Origin: Helicostylum pulchrum
Taxonomy: Eukaryota; Mucoromycota; Mucoromycetes; Mucorales; Mucoraceae
Direction of reading: 5' to 3'
Assembly (NCBI GenBank): GCA_025677825.1
Contig: JAIXMO010000053.1
Span: 62,001-126,000 of the forward strand
DNA length: 64,000 nt
How positions within the stretch are numbered: the first letter of the stretch is position 1; every line of letters begins with the position of its first letter. This document shows, in pieces, positions 32,310-44,800 of the stretch. The notes under the pieces are model-generated. The model saw only the letters and a list, made by a program, of their open reading frames with translations. It was not told the origin of the DNA and ran no database searches. Both the position numbers and the translations under genes were made by a program.

Positions 32310-32717
32310 ATGTTGAAAAGAATATGGAAAAAAACTATGAATTCCGCTGTAGGTTTCAATAATCGACTTATGAACAATTTTCGTTGTGGACCAAAGTATG
32401 CTAAAATCAGTCCGGAAAATGCAGATAACTTTATGTGTACTATAGAAGAGCAGAAGTATGGAAATAAGGTATATATATACAGTAAACTAACTGATACAAA
32501 TCGAAAAAAACAAAGATAATTAACTTATAACTGTACAGAGACATACTACTTTGTTCGAGAGAAAACTGTTGCATTTAGGATCACAAATATCACTAACAAA
32601 AAAGTAAGTACTCTTTTTTTTATTGGAAAAATTAATACATCAAATAACATTTTTGCTGCAAAGAAAAAACAGGGTTTCGTCAATGTTATGATAAACTACT
32701 ATTATTCCTGCTGGTGA
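32310..32717 (+). CDS. small hypothetical three-exon protein
   Basis: A tentative model of 32310-32468, 32541-32603 and 32673-32717 joins in phase to give 88 residues. The first exon reads MLKRIWKKTMNSAVGFNNRL and RCGPKYAKISPENADNF, and the second TYYFVREKTVAFRITNIT. The protein-like composition of these two short exons against A/T-rich flanks, and the good donors (GTATAT, GTAAGT), are the only support. No family was recognised. It could also be part of the next locus. Confidence 0.3.
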
Positions 32718-33042
32718 CAGCTAGTCCTCTTAAAAACTCTTAACCCCTTTTTTTAAAAGTACGGAGATGATACTATTATGTAACCTATTTTCTGATTGTA
32801 TTTTTTAATAAACTATTCATCAACAGACATATTGTTTTAAATAGACAGTGTATAATATGTTTCACTTTTGTCGCAAATACGAAAGAGTCTGCTATAAGTA
32901 GATCGAAATATAGAAAACGACCCAAAGGCATCAAGGTAAAATATCCAATCATATTCAATGATGTGACTTGTATGAACTGCTGTATTTATTTTTGGGATGC
33001 GCGGTTTGGGTTAAACAATTGCCTCTCTTTTCAATTTCAAAA

Positions 33043-33921
33043 ATGTATTTCATAACCACAAGTTGCGAAGACTGGAGTTTATTGGATTTCCTTGACTCCT
33101 TTAAAGCTGAAAACGGAGGTGATGATGAGAGTGAAGCCTTGCGCTGCTGGGAAAATTCGTTGGCATTAATAGCTGAATCTGACAACTTTGTTCCTTTCGC
33201 TCGTTCCACCGCCAAAGAATACCTCGTTGGATTAAAGGTATATGATATGTTATTCATTATTATAAACCCCTCCAAAAAAAAAAAACTAATACAAAACTTT
33301 TCAACCAAAAAAGAAAAATACTACGGTAAGCAAGTACAAAGGTGACAGAAGCAATAACCGTATCAGTAACGGCGAGACTATTAACTGTAATATCAATATC
33401 AACAGCAACAGCGGCACTATCAATGTCAACAACAACCCCTACATCACCAACAGTAGTAATAATAATGTTACCATCATCAACAACTTTACTATCAATAATT
33501 ATACAAGTACCAATAATAAAAATAAAATAACTATCAATAACAACAAAGCAAACATCATCGAAAACGGTGACAGTGGTAATAACGTTAATAGTAATAAGGT
33601 TATTGTCGTCAACAGAATCACCACAAACAATTATAAAAATGACGAACGCGTAAGTCTTTTTTTCAAACAAAATAAATCACATACCCAAAAAAAAATTAAT
33701 GCTTTATTCACAGGATGTTGTATCCTCACACATTAGTAGTAAAAAATACGTTGAAGGTAGTAGGACGTATACTCTTTTTTTTTTTAAACCTGTATCAAAA
33801 ATTAAACTTTGCAATTTTAGATTCCTCAAAAAGAAAGTTGATTGAAACCGAATCTCATCGAAAATTAGTAAGGATATATAAATTTGGTAGATACAATTTA
33901 ACTAACTACAACAAAATTTAG
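33043..33921 (+). CDS. Asn-rich protein, unknown function
   Basis: A tentative four-exon model (33043-33237, 33335-33649, 33714-33756, 33821-33921) gives 217 residues in frame. Exon 1 is ordinary protein sequence (CEDWSLLDFLDSF, EALRCWENSLALIAE, FARSTAKEYLVGLK). I believe it resembles the start of a dispersed Mucoromycota family of unknown role, but cannot name it. Exon 2 is 105 codons of Asn-rich, Ile/Thr-rich low complexity (clusters such as INNNKANIIENGD) with mostly AAY codons; both strands stay open through it. Exons 3-4 (DVVSSHISSKKYVE, DSSKRKLIETESHRK) are short, and the true 3' end may lie elsewhere. Confidence is good for exons 1-2 and weak for the end. Confidence 0.45.
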
Positions 33922-34668
33922 CAAAACAACAAAAAAAAGAAACAAATTGATTATGTATCCAAATGAACACGAAACTAAAAACGCAGTAGTGGTATTTATT
34001 TAAAAAAACTTTTTTTTTTTTTTTCGTGAATAAAATAGTTACTTGGTATGATAATCGAATATTGTCATACATAAGTACTTGAGTCAGAGATAGGAGTTAA
34101 GTATCAGCGTGAAGAAGATGAGCATGACGAAAAAAAGATAACCGTCTTAGTTGCTCCCTTTCTGATGTTACATGTCTTGAATTTTGTTTAACTTATCATA
34201 TAATAAATAGCTCCCCTAATACAAATTACATTGTCTAGTAGTTTGTAGTTTCATATTTAGTTTACACGGATTGTACGAAACATTAGTACGAAAAGACTAT
34301 TATATTTTATATTCAGTGTTCCTTTACACTTCTATAAAAAAAAAAAAACGGATTTTTTTGTACAAGTAGCACCAATTCCATTTTTATAAAACTTTTTTAT
34401 TAAAATCATCTCATTAAATTTGCTACTGAGTAAAGGCTCATCTTTTTTAAAGGCTCTTGTGTGAAAGATGGATAAAAGGAAAAAAGGTTAATAAAATAAA
34501 ATTAAAAAAAGAATGAGTCTCTTTGTTATTTTATTATTAGATGGTAAGTAAAAAAAAAAATAGAGTTTCTTTTATTGTAAATTGTCGTTGTAATACGCAG
34601 TACTACTGTACTAACTATAATTGCATTTTGGCAAGACGTATTAATGTTCTAATCTAATATAGCAGTGG
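33922..34668. other. intergenic
   Basis: A/T-rich region containing the 3' flanks of two convergent loci. No gene or structured element was recognised. Confidence 0.5.
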
Positions 34669-36061
34669 TTAACTACTATCATCATCATCGTCTTTTTTGT
34701 CGTTGTCGTTATTGTCGTCGTCATTGTCATCAATGACAATAGGATTTTCTCTTGCTTTTCGCTCTTTTTCAGTCATAAAGAATTTGTCAATGACTTTTCG
34801 GTCGTCCAACGATTCCGGAGTATTCACATAATCGGGAAATACAATATTGAATGTAATATGAAGATCACCATATAAACCATGGGAATCCAAATACCTGGGC
34901 ATGCCATATCCTGGAATATTAATTTTTGAACCTGGTTTCAATACTGCGCCCGGGTGCCGAAGGAGATGAACAGGCTTACCATCCAAGTGTCTAAACGCAG
35001 GTTTGTTTCCATAGCCCAAGATAGCGTCTCTTAAGTCAATGTCCAAATTTACACGTAAACTATCACCTCGTCTCTTAAATAAACCATCTGCAGATTGATT
35101 GTCTACAAGAACTTCGATGATCAAATTACCTCGTGTTACTCCGTCTGACATAAGGTTTCCGCAGTCATTTAATTGTAATGTATAAAGATCTGTAATTCCC
35201 TTATCAATTTTTACGTGGAGTCCACACTCCTCGTGTCTCTTTCCTCCGCAGTCTTCACACTCTAAATAGGAGGTAACTGCACCCACACCATCACATGCTT
35301 TGCATAATACTACAGTTTCTTGTCCTGTTACTTGGGTGGAGATCAATCCTTCTCCTACGCATTGAACGCATCTATGAGTTTCTCCAACTCTAGAAAATAA
35401 TTAGTTTTAGGTTTTTTTTTTTTTTTTGTAATATATTTACCCTTCGCAAGTATTACAATAAATAGTTTCGACATATTTTACAAAATGTCGCTCTAAACCA
35501 GTGTATGATTGATTCAAAGTAATACAAGTCGTCGTTCTAATGTTATAATCGAAACCTATTTTTTTTTTAAAAAAAAAAAATTTAATGAATTGGGAACTCA
35601 TTTAGTTATTTCACTTACTATTAAGAGGAGGCGAAGGAGATGTAGTGAGACGGTATTGACCGTCTGCTGTTGCTTTTTGTCGCTTTGTAGAGTGTGGAGT
35701 ATCACTTGAACTAGAACTAGATCTGATTCTTGAGCTGTTACTAGATTCTGCTAAATTACGTGCGGCGAGGAGCTCATCATCATGAATTCTTCTGGTTTCA
35801 GCGCATGATAATGAAATACATGCGTGTACAATTTCTTTAAACTATGTTCACATATATGAGTTGCTGACACACTGTATGCAGTTTTTTTTTTTTACCTTTT
35901 TCTCATTTTGGCCTGTGTGGACTTTTAACATTTCCAAGTATCCCTAATAAAATGTAAGTTTCATAGCTAAACAATTAAAAATTAAAATAAAGTACCTTCA
36001 TAATTTCGTCCTGCGAAGCAGTTTGACTAATTCCAAGAAGTGTGTAAAAGTTGACAGACAT
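34669..36061 (-). CDS. type A DnaJ-like chaperone with degenerate J domain
   Basis: Five exons on the minus strand (36061-35996, 35943-35896, 35841-35619, 35555-35441, 35389-34669) give 390 residues. Residues 1-60 are a J-like region (NFYTLLGISQTASQDEI, then FKEIVHACISLS). The invariant HPD that stimulates Hsp70 is replaced by His31-Thr32-Gly33, in a shortened helix II-III loop. After an S/R-rich linker come the four CxxC pairs of the DnaJ zinc domain (CNTC 146-149, CVQC 158-161, CKAC, CEDC), then the substrate-binding beta domains (GNLIIEVLV, RVNLDIDLRDAILGY, LRHPGAVLKPGSKINIPGYG, YGDLHITFNIVFPDY). An acidic Asp-rich tail ends the protein. The zinc and C-terminal layout is bacterial/mitochondrial type. 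It may hold client proteins without driving Hsp70 ATPase. This is inference. Confidence 0.82.
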
Positions 36062-38261
36062 GTGAGTAAAATAAAAATAAAGTAAAAAAAAAGTAGATTG
36101 ACAATAAAAAATAGCTTTATATATAATATTCTGATATATTGGTTGTCAAACAGAAAAATAAAAAGGAGCGCCTTTCACTTGCTGTGCTCGTTGTTCTTTT
36201 ACTTTTTATTATTCGTCATTTTTGGAAATCCCAACACAAACTTTGCGAAAAGGTTAACCCTACCGAATAATTGGTGCAGTAATCATTGTTATAACTTTAA
36301 ATCACTTATCTCCGCTTAGTGTCTCCTCTCAAAGTACCTATACTTATTGTAATAATGTTTTATCAAATGGTTATCTTGTTAAGATGCGTCAATGTCGAAG
36401 GTTTGCAAGTAATACTGTTGCTTCCTAATCTCCCCTTGAAGGGACAACAGTTCAAAAAGTATTACTTGCTGGCTATGAGTATGTAACATATAGTACCCCT
36501 TTGTTAGGACTATCACATTTAGTTTTATTGTACAGCTTTATATCTTAACCATAATAAACCACTTTATAATAAGCCTGGCGTTTGAAAAAAAAAACATAAT
36601 TCTATTTTTCGTAGCTGTCTGTGATGGAATTAATGCGACCGAATCGATCCTATCCTCTGATAATATTACTTGGGGAATATTAAGTCGCTTATGGGTGAAT
36701 GCAATTATCCTCAAAGAAAAGTCTACTGAAGAGAATGAAAACTGATTATAGCTACTTATTTTAAGCATTTGGATGGACCAAGTATAGATATCAAAACGAG
36801 TTTCTAAATTTGTTTCAATTATCATTGGCTGGTTGATCTTTCATTATAAATTTTTTGTATTACCTGTAGTCCTTATTTCAAAAATATGCTTCTTTCAAAG
36901 AACAGCTCTCAATTTTGGAGCAAAAAAAAAGGGGCTTTTTGTAAACACACTTTTTTCAAAAAACATAGTCTTTTTTTTTTAAAAAAAATTTCATCTCTAG
37001 CGGCTTTTTTGTTTCGCATGAAGAATCGAAAGTAACACTGCCGATCAGGACTACATCCGTGTTACAGATACAGATAAATATACCCAATATTTAAAAAAAA
37101 ATTAGCTGCTTTGCATGATGAAAGTAGTTTATCCAGACAAACCCGTCTAGCAAGACAAACGTAGATTCCTTTTATATATATATATATATATATATATACA
37201 TAGGGAAACATGTTAGAATTTTATCTATCTTCTTTTTACCATATTTTTGACATTACACGACAGCTTAATTTATTCAGTGCTGGTACCACAAGCAATCAAG
37301 CAAATATGTTTATGATTGACTGCCTAAGTACGGTTAAAGAGGGCCAATTTAATACATTGACACTGTTGTAAACTCTAACAGTATCACAGATATACTCTGT
37401 TTGTTTTGTTATTTGAAAGGATGGTCAATGATGCACGACTAAATAACACTTGCATATCCTGCTATTTTTTTTAAAAAAAGCCTGAGTCTTGATTAGATAT
37501 TTAAAGATTTTAATTAACGTACGGAAAAAAAAATATGATCAACCCATATATCTTTCTTTGTCATCATACTTAATGTACCACCAGGATTATATGCTTTAAA
37601 GTATTATCCTCAATAGCGTAATGATATTCTTAATAAAAATACCAAGTTTAAAGAGGATCGAACCACCAAAAAAAAAAAAATATGAGCAACTTTTAAAAAT
37701 TAAGCAGGAAAAGTAGTTAAATACAGATGGCCGCTAAGCGATGAAAGATTGAAGAGGGATGCAGTCTAAACCAAATAAAGTGAGCAAAAAGGTTCTTTTT
37801 AGTCCTATGTATTACATTTAGTAGTTTTTAAATGCATTATTATAAGTTATTCTAACAAATAACTCTTCAAATTCTTAATTGACAGCAATGAACTTTTAAT
37901 AGAAATTAATATAATTTTAATGTTTGAGCTCTTGTAGAAAACGATACACACCATATTTTTTTGTACAATAACTTGGAAAAGATAAAGAACTATTTAAAGT
38001 ATTATAATCCATTATTGCCTGTCCATTATCTTCTTAAAAACGCGTGTTTTTAAGTGAAGGTTAGAGGTGACTTCTAAAACAAGGGCATTTTTCGGAGATC
38101 GAAAAAGGTGTCTTCTTTGTGTAATTAAGCATCAGGAAATGGTTCTTTTTTCTAAGTTACTTGTGAAAAGTTACTCCTTACAATGTTGTCTTTAATATCA
38201 AACATAAAAAACAGCTTGTTATTTCATATCTTTTTTTGCGGTTGGTCATTTTGGTCATTTT
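36062..38261. other. gene-poor A/T-rich region
   Basis: A (TA)n microsatellite lies at about 37172-37198, and T/A self-complementary tracts near 36970 and 37465. A 95-codon minus-strand frame at 36538-36825 has no recognisable domain and is not called. Confidence 0.5.
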
Positions 38262-38265
38262 TGAT

Positions 38266-38872
38266 CATTTTTGGGGGTCAACCCCTTTTGCGTTTTTGTG
38301 ATTATTTTTTAATTACTCAATATTTATGTTGACTTTATTTGTGGAAAAAACAATGATAATAAAGTTCTCTTTTAGGCGCATTTAATCCATTTAAAATTAT
38401 ATTTTTAATAAAAACGTTGAACGAGTAATCGCTGTTTTAGACGTTTTTTTTTCCGCTAAAATTTGAGTTAAGTGGTCCTTAAATTAGCGGATTCTTTAAA
38501 GCGCGTTTTCAGGCCCACTTTTAGATGTAGCACTTTTATTTATAAACATTCAATATATAGTTTTTAAATATCTACATTCGGTCCTATAACCAAACACGGT
38601 AATAAAGAACTACATTTTATGTAATCGTGAAGCTCTGAAAATGGTTACACGATGTTACACTAAAAAAGTGAATTTTTTTCCCAAAAAAAAAAAAACGTCT
38701 AAACAGCGATTACTCTTTTAGTTTTTGCATTACAAGTATAGTTCAAAATGGATTAGAAGTATCTAAACTAGCTCTATATTATGCATGCATTTTCGACAAA
38801 GATAGGCAAATTGGATCTGAAGTAAATATAAAATAACTACAAAAACACAAAAGGGGTTGACCCCCAAAAATG
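38266..38872. repeat. diverged foldback (palindromic) element
   Basis: Two arms are reverse complements of each other about one axis at 38569. The block at 38266-38308 (core GGGGGTCAACCCCTTTTG) pairs with 38830-38872, AATCCAT at 38384 pairs with 38748-38754, and 38423-38452 (core GAGTAATCGCTG) pairs with about 38683-38715. All three pairs share the same centre, so this is a single inverted repeat with arms of at least 187 bases and a loop of about 230 bases. Arms are diverged, with well-conserved outer and inner blocks. No open frame, clear terminal repeat or target duplication was identified. It may be a non-autonomous foldback transposon or a hairpin-RNA locus. Confidence 0.8.
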
Positions 38873-40491
38873 AAAATCGAAAAAAAAACAAAAAAGTTTG
38901 TTTTTAATTTTTTTATCAAAGATATATTTAAAACAACTATTTTGTACTAAAAAACTTGGGTCCAAAAAGCGTTTCCTGTTTCTTTAAAAAATAAAAACCA
39001 ATATTTATTATAACTGCTAATTTAAGCAGTGATTTCTTATGTGAGCGATTTTTTGAGCTCAGATATCTCAGTGAGCTTTTTTCTTTGTTATTTGTGAAAC
39101 GATAAAACCCCCTTATTAAAAAAGAAGGTTTTAATACATGGATTTGCTCGATTTTGACAGCACCTTTTTTTTTTTCCTTTTACTGGTGTAACTCTTTATA
39201 TGAAAAACACCAACAGTAGTACACAAATTAAGAATCTGTCAGAAGTTTGAAGTGTAAGTAAAAAAAAAAAGATATTGGTACTGAAAAGTATACTGTAGGC
39301 AATATTATTGATATTTAATCTGTTGACACAATAACCAATAGCCTTGCTTTTATATAACTAAGTATAGGTTCTAATAAACGAGCTGTCTAGAGTAAACAAA
39401 AAAGCCACTTTTTACCCCCTATTTTACAATATAAAACGCCAACATAACAAACAGCTCTTTTATTTATGGTAATTGTGTCACATTTCGTTCATTAATTGTG
39501 GCATCGCTATATCTAATCCAGAAGAAAAATGTTCTTTAATTTGCGCCAGATAAACAATCATGCAAAAAAAGGGAGAGTAGTACAAACTAGAGTTACTTTT
39601 TTTTTTTTTTTTTTTTTTTTTACTCTCTTCATCTTTATGTTTATTGGCCCTTCTCTTAAAAGCATCAATACCATTTATATTTTGATACAATATGATGAGG
39701 CGATACTATCTAGAGTAAGTATGAAAAAAGAAGGGAGTGAAAGCATTTGAAGTTTATAAAAAATAAATATGCAGATTTATTTGCTTCATATCTAAAAAAA
39801 ACTTGTCAAGCACTTTCCCTCAATTGATCTTGTAAATATAAACAAAAACGACCTCGAGGGAAGCATGCTTCTTTTTATTGGATACTTCTATTTACACCCT
39901 TTTTTTCTCTGTTAAGAATATACCCTTTTATTGTATATGTATAAAAAAAATACTGCTCAAGTATTTTTATATCTGGATATAATTATTCCTTCTACTGTAC
40001 TGTAACAGAAATTTCTTAAGAATAAAAGTTCTGTATACTTGTATTAATAATACTTTGACAGTTGTAATTATGCAATGTGTACATGTAAAAAAAATTACGA
40101 CGCCAAAGAGCATCCTGACAAGGGTTTTCAAATCACGAGCCTTTTGTCCTACAGTTTTATAAATAAATATAAGTGTTTACTTTCCAGAACGTTCCCACAA
40201 AAAGGCGTAAGCTACTTTATATTCTCTTTGACGGTTAAAATTTTTTGTAAAAAACAGTCAAAAAGTCTTGTGGTTTCATTCCCTTTTTTTGAATAAATAC
40301 AAGGTAAAAAAAAACAAGTATCCTTTCTTTTTCTTTATTTCTTTCGCTTTTTACTTTAGCTATTACTACCATCATCACCTCTATCCTACTTTACAGCCAG
40401 CTTACAACTGATTTTTTTTTAAATACTACACACCGCTAACTTATTTTAAAGCGCCAACTTTTTTTTTTCCCCTTTTTTATAAAAAGTTAAT
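38873..40491. other. intergenic
   Basis: A/T-rich, with a T25 tract at 39597-39621. Short frames at 39478-40296 look non-coding. The last 150 bases are pyrimidine-rich and form the leader of the next open frame. Confidence 0.5.
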
Positions 40492-41112
40492 ATGGGCTTT
40501 CTCCATTACATGAACAAGTGCTTCGAAAACTTGAAAAATTCGTTCCATAATTACCAAGCTTATGCCAGTGGCTATGACGCACACGAATATATAAGCAATG
40601 GAAATGAATCCGGATTGAAGTCATACTATTACCAACCTGTCGTAGTAACTAGTATGCAGAAGATTTCGCCAAAGGAGCACAAGAAAACTTTCGCTTGGGG
40701 AGTTTTTGCTTTAGCAAACTTTGTCTGTTCCAAAAAAAAGTATATTACAAGTTACTTTTGTTCCAAAAATACTAGTTCATTCAATGCATACTACGTCGAT
40801 GAATATGACATGAAGAAGGATGAATATTATATTGATGAAGACGATGAATATCATTATATTGATGAGTATGAAGCAGATTTCTTGACTGCAGTTATTGATG
40901 AATACGGTAGTGACGATGAAGAAGATTACATGGGTGTCTGGTCTGCAGATGTATACGATACTCTGTATCCTCAGGCTATAACTCTCGACCATTCGTGGGG
41001 TTTGATTGATTCTGGTGACTTATTAGTTGAATTCCAGGATACAACTATTGCACCCAAGGGTCCACAAAAGGTCGTCGACCTCCCTCTCATCATTTTGGAC
41101 CGACTACTTTAA
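40492..41112 (+). CDS. Tyr/Asp-rich orphan protein
   Basis: An intronless 206-codon frame. The ATG sits in a good context after an A-rich leader. The N-terminal part is Tyr- and Asn-rich with a short hydrophobic stretch (FAWGVFALANFVC, about 68-80). The middle (about 103-150) alternates Tyr, Asp and Glu (EYDMKKDEYYIDEDDEYHY and similar). The C-terminal part (VWSADVYDTLYPQAITL, DSGDLLVEF) looks structured. No domain was recognised. Codon use differs from the A/T-rich flanks, which supports coding. It could be a lineage-specific gene. Confidence 0.5.
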   Translation: MGFLHYMNKCFENLKNSFHNYQAYASGYDAHEYISNGNESGLKSYYYQPVVVTSMQKISPKEHKKTFAWGVFALANFVCSKKKYITSYFCSKNTSSFNAYYVDEYDMKKDEYYIDEDDEYHYIDEYEADFLTAVIDEYGSDDEEDYMGVWSADVYDTLYPQAITLDHSWGLIDSGDLLVEFQDTTIAPKGPQKVVDLPLIILDRLL

Positions 41113-41810
41113 AGGCCTTTGTTATAAAAAAAAAAACTTCTCTAGGTTTGTTACCAAGCAAGAAAAATCGCTCCTGATTTTGCTTCAAAAAAAAATCTTC
41201 CACAGATTTGTTATAAATTACACAGAAACTTGATCACAGTTAGTATATTTTTTCATCTCCCCTCCCATTATTATATTGCTAGCTATAAATAAAAAGCATT
41301 TAATCTTTCTCAAACTTCGAGTTTAAATATTTTTTTAAAAGTTGCTGGTAACCTTGTAGAACTACTCAATGAATTGTCGAGACCAAATGTATTACAACAA
41401 AGGGTGGATTAAAAAGAACCACATGTATCTCTTCCAGATTTTGACCACCCATAAGTAGAGCCGCCACTGTACTTTACCATGAGGATGAGTCCTCAAGTCG
41501 TAAAAAATTTGAGGCCAAAAAATGATTTAGTATATATTTCTTCAAAGTACAAAGGAAATAAGAACTGATTGTAGTTATCCATAATATACGCCTTTTCTTG
41601 GAGTCTGGCAAGTCTGCAATAGTACGGAGTAAACCTGACCATTATCAGACATCAACGGCAATAAACTTAAATTGGATAAACTCCCTTTTTTTTTTTTTAC
41701 AATTGTGTTTATTAAAATTATGTGGAACAAAAAAATTGCATGTAATGACAAACAAAAAAAAATGAAATATAAAATATACATTGTCATGTACATGGGTAAT
41801 ATGGTATTGT
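41113..41810. other. intergenic between convergent genes
   Basis: 3' flanks of the orphan and the NFX1-type gene, A/T-rich, with a 14-base GAGGA...TCCTC hairpin near 41481. No gene was seen. Confidence 0.5.
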
Positions 41811-44800
41811 CTAATTATCTTCTTCCAATAAAAGTTCCCAATCATCAGATTCGGGTGTTTGACTACTATTACTTTCGGTATTTACAATAACTGCGTCCTC
41901 CTCTTTTGTTGATACAACCTCATCTTCTTCTTTTGTATCAACTTGTTTTGGCACAGCTTCTTTCGACTCTTCATTCTCGTCTTCTTCATCAGCGCTACTT
42001 GTGACAGCAGCCGTTGCTCTAGGAGATTCAATCCAAGCATCCTTTGCAGGTTTAAACGGATTATCACCACCTACGCGCATCCAGCCATCATCATCGACAG
42101 TCTGCAAAGCATCATACGAATTAACAAACAACCTTCTCTTTGTAGTAGCAGAACTTGACGCAGCAGCCATTGCTATTTTCTTTTCTTCTGCCACTTGTTT
42201 TTCGCTCCAAGTCACCTCTCCATTTTTATTGACCCAACAGCAATCGACACGAGCAGCCTTCAACGAGGCAGGATTTAAAAACGCTGCCTTTACAAATTTC
42301 TTCAACTGCCAAATGATGCTCTCTTTTTCGTCCATGGATATATGATCACTGATTGAAGGAACTACAATAGCATCGTTTTCGTTGACCCATTTGGTTGTGA
42401 AGTGAATTGTATCGTCACCGATTTTAATCAAAGGTACTAAATCCGTATCAAGTTCTAATTTGGTTAATCCAAACGCCATATCGGTAAGGTATAATGCGTT
42501 GACGGGTTGTCGGGAGGCCGAGCGACCACTGGTATCTGCTTCAATGTCTTGTGTTGTGGTAGGTGGTCGGTTTAACGAAGGGTTACGGGCTGCCCTCGAT
42601 AACAAAATTGGTGGCACTCGGGGAGTACCTGATGTCTTGCGAATAATAACACTGCGTTTAGGCTCACTATCAATAGCTTCAGTCGACAAGTTGAAATGCA
42701 CCGCATAACGATGAATGAAACGACGGTATTCACTACGCATAGGTTTGAGATGTAAGCTTCTCTTGGTAGCATCTTGTACAAAATCAATTATCGAGATCTC
42801 CATGTGTCGACACCAGCTTGCATTTTCTAAATAGAATTCACGTAAACTATCATCATAATAACCAAGATCATCAGAGGACAAAGGTCTGCTAGGTTCCATG
42901 TCTGATCCGCTTGTGGATAAAGGAGAGGATGTATAATTATCACGTTTGATATCAAAAGCCAAAGCGAGGCGACGGTTACGGAGTACCTTGGCACAGAAAT
43001 CATTACATTCTAAATCTTTCTTGGATCCACTTGATACGGCTGTTGCGTTACAAGGGATTTCAATTGTATTCTGACCACATTTACAGCTAGCTTTAACACG
43101 GGCAGTACAGGGTTCATCTTCAGGACAGGGTGTATCTGTACCGTGACATTTTCTTTGACATGCATGTCCACAACTTCTGGTACCACCACATACCTGTGTA
43201 CATGATTCGCCTTCACCGATACAAGGACCGTTGTGACATGTCTTGCGACACTTGTGCTTACCGCACGACAAATCCTTTTCACAAGGACGACCACATCGAG
43301 GAGACTCACGGTAACAAGGTACATTCTTTAATTCTGTCTTTCCACATAAACAATGACGGGTCACTAAAACTGGACATGGAGGACAAGGTTCATCGTCAGG
43401 ATGACAGTTATGATTTAAGAAACGAATATGACCACAAGGATTAGGACGGATACAAGGGTGGACACAGGGAGGTAGTTTTGTTCCACATCGAACAGGAGGT
43501 TCAAGTCTGGTACGAGTACAGTTACAGGTTACATCATCAAATACAGCCTCTATAATATTAACATTAGTATATTGTTTTTTTTTTGTGTGTGCATACGTAT
43601 TTTTTTTTTTTTTTTACCTAAGCAGGGTCGACAATTCCCTTTATGGCACATATCTTGACAGCGATGCATACCACATGACAATAACTGATCACATACTTGA
43701 GGACAATCATGAACATGCTCTGTGCCTGCCTTTCTTCTTCCTCTGACCTTCATTGCAGGACAGCACTCTGTTCCACATGGATGCTTATTACAATTTCTAG
43801 TGGCCTTACAAATACGATCACATAAAGGAGGCTCACCACCAGCAGCTTCACATACATTAGAGCAAGTATCTTCAAACGAAATAGACGTACAACGACAAGG
43901 TACTTGCACTTTAACGTTACAAGGAGGACAATCACCCAAATGGCACTTTTGTTTACAAGCATGTCCACAAACCGATACTTTACCACAAACAGATTCACAA
44001 GTAGGAATAGGATCATTACAGGAAGAACGATTTTTACCGTCAAGTAACTCTTCGATTTTATGCTTACCACAAGGACATGTCTTTACAATACTAGGATCAG
44101 AAGGACAAGCTTGAGAATTTGCAGTACAAGGATGACACGATTTTTTACAGTGATGTTGTCCGCACATAAACACAGTATCACATTTCTCGTTACAGCTATA
44201 ATAGCCGATATGTCCACGCAATTGAACTTGTTCACCAGAACCGCATCTTGCTGTTCTTTCATGACGTCCACAATAACATGATTGAATCTCTTGTACTTTA
44301 CAAGGAGGACAAATTCCGGCATGACACGTTTCTTCACATCTATGCTTACCACAACCTAATATTTCGTCGCAAATATCTGTACACGAGAATCCTTTTGTTG
44401 AATAATCTGTATCGATACATCTAGCTCTTTTAGTGTTGTGACCACAATAACATGTAATTGTTGGACCCATTGAACTACAAGGAGGACAAGGACCTGGATG
44501 ACAAGGTCTACACAAAAATAATATCAGTATTGGGATCAAGAATATATTTACATTAATTTATACTTTACAATACACATTCATGAGGACATGATTTATGACG
44601 TTTACATAATTGATCGCAACTATGAGGAGTGTTATAATTTGACGTTTCAGGGTTTCTTTGTTTACCACAGAAACATAAGTAATCTTTTGGTACAACTGTA
44701 CGATTGTTTTGACAACCAGGACATCTCCAACCAGTAACCATTTTATGGGATGATTTATCTTTACAATTAAAAAAAAAAACGCATCAATAACCCCACCACC

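Noticed and set aside
33260..33670. 136-codon minus-strand open frame
   Set aside because: It is the antisense shadow of the Asn-rich exon; the plus-strand frame is linked to a normal exon by good splice sites.
36538..36825. 95-codon minus-strand frame as a gene
   Set aside because: No domain, no splice-linked neighbour and A/T-biased composition. A chance frame or remnant is more likely.
41475..41510. Hammerhead ribozyme-like GAGGATGAGTCCTC segment
   Set aside because: It has the TGAGTCC look of a hammerhead stem II but lacks the CUGAUGA core and the paired GAAA. It is a simple hairpin.
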